Below, one piece after another: positions 12,988-14,636 of a stretch of 14,636 nucleotides of DNA. The notes beneath the pieces were generated by a model, which was not told the origin of the DNA, did not search any database, and saw only the letters and a program-made list of their open reading frames with translations. The position numbers and the translations under genes were made by a program. Position 1 is the first letter of the stretch. Each line of letters begins with the position of its first letter. Location of the stretch: positions 1 through 14,636 of the forward strand of contig JAEZAM010000051.1 of the NCBI GenBank assembly GCA_023430465.1. Direction: 5' to 3'. This DNA comes from Bacteroidota bacterium (lineage in GTDB: Bacteria > Bacteroidota > Bacteroidia > Chitinophagales > Chitinophagaceae).

Positions 12988-14619
12988 ATGTGGAAGAAAC
13001 ATCCAAAAGCACTGCCTTTTCTATTCTTTTCAGAAATGTGGGAACGCTTCGGCTATTACCTGATGATCGGCATATTCGCGTTGTACCTGAAAGATGTAGA
13101 GTCCGGTTATGCCATGACCGAACGCGAATCCGCTGATCTCTACGGAACATTTATCGCCCTGGTGTTCCTCACGCCATTCCTCGGCGGGCTGATCGCGGAC
13201 CGGTACCTGGGGTACAGTAAATCGATCATCATGGGCGGCCTGCTCATGGGTCTGGGCTATTGCCTGATGTCCATCCACAACCAGGTGATGCTTTATATCG
13301 CTATGACGTGTGTGATCGTAGGAAATGGATTTTTCAAACCTAACATTTCCACTCTCCTTGGCAACGTGTACTCCACTCCGGCACATCGCAGCCAGAAAGA
13401 CGAGGGTTATAATATCTTTTACATGGGCATTAACATCGGTGCCTTCATTTGCAATTTTGTCAGCGCCGTATTGCTGATCAGCTTTGGCTGGAGTGCCGCG
13501 TTTCTTGCAGCGGGAATCGGTATGTTCATCGGGGTGGGCGTATACATCAGCGGCCTGCGGAACTACAGGGAGTATGATGTAAAAAAAGGGGTCCGTGCCG
13601 AGGATATGCCCTTTTCAAAAATCGTTCTGCTCATTCTTGTCCCTTCAGTGATTGCAGGTGTAATCGGCTGGTTCATCCCCGGTTCACTGATGGGTTCGGA
13701 TTCTACCGATGCATTCATCTTCGCCTGTATACCCGTCATCTTCTTCTATACTTCCCTCTATGTGAAAGCAGAAAAAGAAGACCGGCAGCCTGTGGCAGCT
13801 TTGCTGGCCATATTTGCCGTCGTCATTCTTTTCTGGGCGGTATTCAAACAGAATGGTACTGCACTTAACACCTGGGCCGATCGTTTTACCGACCGTGAGG
13901 TTTCCGGAACCACCGGTGAGGTGTTTGATAAACTACAGCTTGCCCAGAAAGTGACGTATAAAAAAGATTCAGTTGCCGTCTACGATCCGCAGTTCCGTCT
14001 TCAGCGCGAAGATGGCAAAGCGAAAATGGCGCTTGATTATCCCACCTATTTCAAAAATGTCCCTGCAGATAAGTTGCCCGCCGATGGTGAGTCGGTGACG
14101 CTCTGGGCTACTCCTCTGAGTCAGTCGATGAATCCGGGCTGGGTCATCCTGCTCACTCCGCTGGTAGTGGCTTTCTTTGCTTACCTCCGCCGGAGAAATA
14201 AAGAACCGACGACCGCCACCAAGATTGCCTTTGGGCTCTTCATTTCCGGTTTGTCAGCGCTTGTAATGGTAGGTGCTGCCTATGCCAGCAATAATGGTGG
14301 TGAAAAGGCACACATGATCTGGCTGCTCATGAGCTATGGCGTCATTACGATCGGGGAACTCCTGCTCAGCCCGATGGGTCTGTCCATTGTTTCCAAACTC
14401 AGCCCTGTCCGCATTACCTCGCTGATGATGGGGGGATGGTTCTTATCTACGTCTATTGGTAACAAATTGTCGGGTGTACTGGGCAGTTTGTGGGATGAAT
14501 ACACCAAGAAGGCGAATTTCTTCTGGTTGAATTTCTTCCTGCTGATGTTCGCAGCGGCGTTGTGTTTCCTGATGCTGCGGTGGCTGAACAGGGTGATGAA
14601 GGCGAAGGGGGTGAATTAA
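12988..14619 (+). CDS. POT/PTR-family peptide transporter with helix-7 Lys and periplasmic insert
   Basis: A 543-residue paralogue of the preceding transporter. Shared features: helix 1 EMWERFGYY with E16, E19 and R20; GGLIADRYLGYSKSI at 66-80; GNGFFKPNISTLLG at 112-125; FYMGINIGAFICN at 144-156; helix 10 GELLLSPMGLS at 456-466. Two differences stand out. Helix 7 reads LFWAVFKQNGTAL (281-293), with Lys287 where the neighbour has Glu334 and where the proton-coupling Glu of characterised POTs lies. A soluble insert of about 80 residues (roughly 298-380, charged, one Trp-containing TLWATPLSQS end) follows helix 7 and should face the periplasm. It is still expected to be a peptide permease, but its coupling and substrate are uncertain. 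The stop lies 17 bp from the window end. Confidence 0.93.
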   Translation: MWKKHPKALPFLFFSEMWERFGYYLMIGIFALYLKDVESGYAMTERESADLYGTFIALVFLTPFLGGLIADRYLGYSKSIIMGGLLMGLGYCLMSIHNQVMLYIAMTCVIVGNGFFKPNISTLLGNVYSTPAHRSQKDEGYNIFYMGINIGAFICNFVSAVLLISFGWSAAFLAAGIGMFIGVGVYISGLRNYREYDVKKGVRAEDMPFSKIVLLILVPSVIAGVIGWFIPGSLMGSDSTDAFIFACIPVIFFYTSLYVKAEKEDRQPVAALLAIFAVVILFWAVFKQNGTALNTWADRFTDREVSGTTGEVFDKLQLAQKVTYKKDSVAVYDPQFRLQREDGKAKMALDYPTYFKNVPADKLPADGESVTLWATPLSQSMNPGWVILLTPLVVAFFAYLRRRNKEPTTATKIAFGLFISGLSALVMVGAAYASNNGGEKAHMIWLLMSYGVITIGELLLSPMGLSIVSKLSPVRITSLMMGGWFLSTSIGNKLSGVLGSLWDEYTKKANFFWLNFFLLMFAAALCFLMLRWLNRVMKAKGVN

Positions 14620-14636
14620 GTTGGTCCGTGTTCGTG

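Overview
The window looks like a chromosomal segment of a Bacteroidota bacterium, most likely of the family Chitinophagaceae (family placement is inferred). Reasons: base composition near half GC; promoters that fit the Bacteroidota pattern TTTG-N19-21-TAnnTTTG rather than -35/-10 boxes; almost no Shine-Dalgarno sequences; a compact mreBCD cluster, a Bacteroidota-type sialidase and POT transporters of the Bacteroidota type. No phage, insertion sequence, CRISPR array, tRNA or rRNA was seen.

Layout. 1-751 (+): 3' part of an unrecognised protein with a zincin-type HETAH motif, cut by the window edge. 819-1247 (-): a solitary HigA-like antitoxin/regulator with its own promoter and a palindromic operator. 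1441-3015 (-): secreted GH33 sialidase. 3074-3200: a pair of inverted GC-rich palindromes resembling a REP doublet. 3319-3693 (-) and 3828-4709 (+): a divergent HxlR regulator / NmrA-type NAD(P)-binding protein pair with an inverted repeat over the shared promoter. 4710-5306: a gene-free, repeat-dense spacer with heptamer arrays, an A/T palindrome, a 150 bp foldback element and shorter inverted repeats. 5307-7813 (-): mreB-mreC-mreD, the cell-shape operon, where mreC and mreD appear to use TTG and GTG starts. 8161-8649 (+): small secreted beta-barrel-like protein. 8727-9770 (-): tryptophan 2,3-dioxygenase. 9893-11179 (-): purD. 11325-12926 and 12988-14619 (+): two tandem POT-family peptide transporters.

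How it works together. Most genes are self-contained housekeeping or catabolic units. The mre genes organise lateral wall synthesis; in many Bacteroidota mrdA and rodA follow mreD, but here the cluster ends at the repeat-dense spacer. Peptide import by the POT pair and tryptophan breakdown by KynA are both amino-acid metabolism, but nothing in the sequence ties them into one regulon. HxlR probably controls its divergent NmrA neighbour.

I did not find a convincing new multi-gene system. The most interesting signals are small: a POT paralogue with Lys where its neighbour and the proton-coupled family have Glu in helix 7; a kynA promoter whose -33 box lies inside a repeat arm and whose -7 box sits 4 bp from the ATG; the foldback element at 4900-5049; and the solitary HigA with a promoter-overlapping operator.
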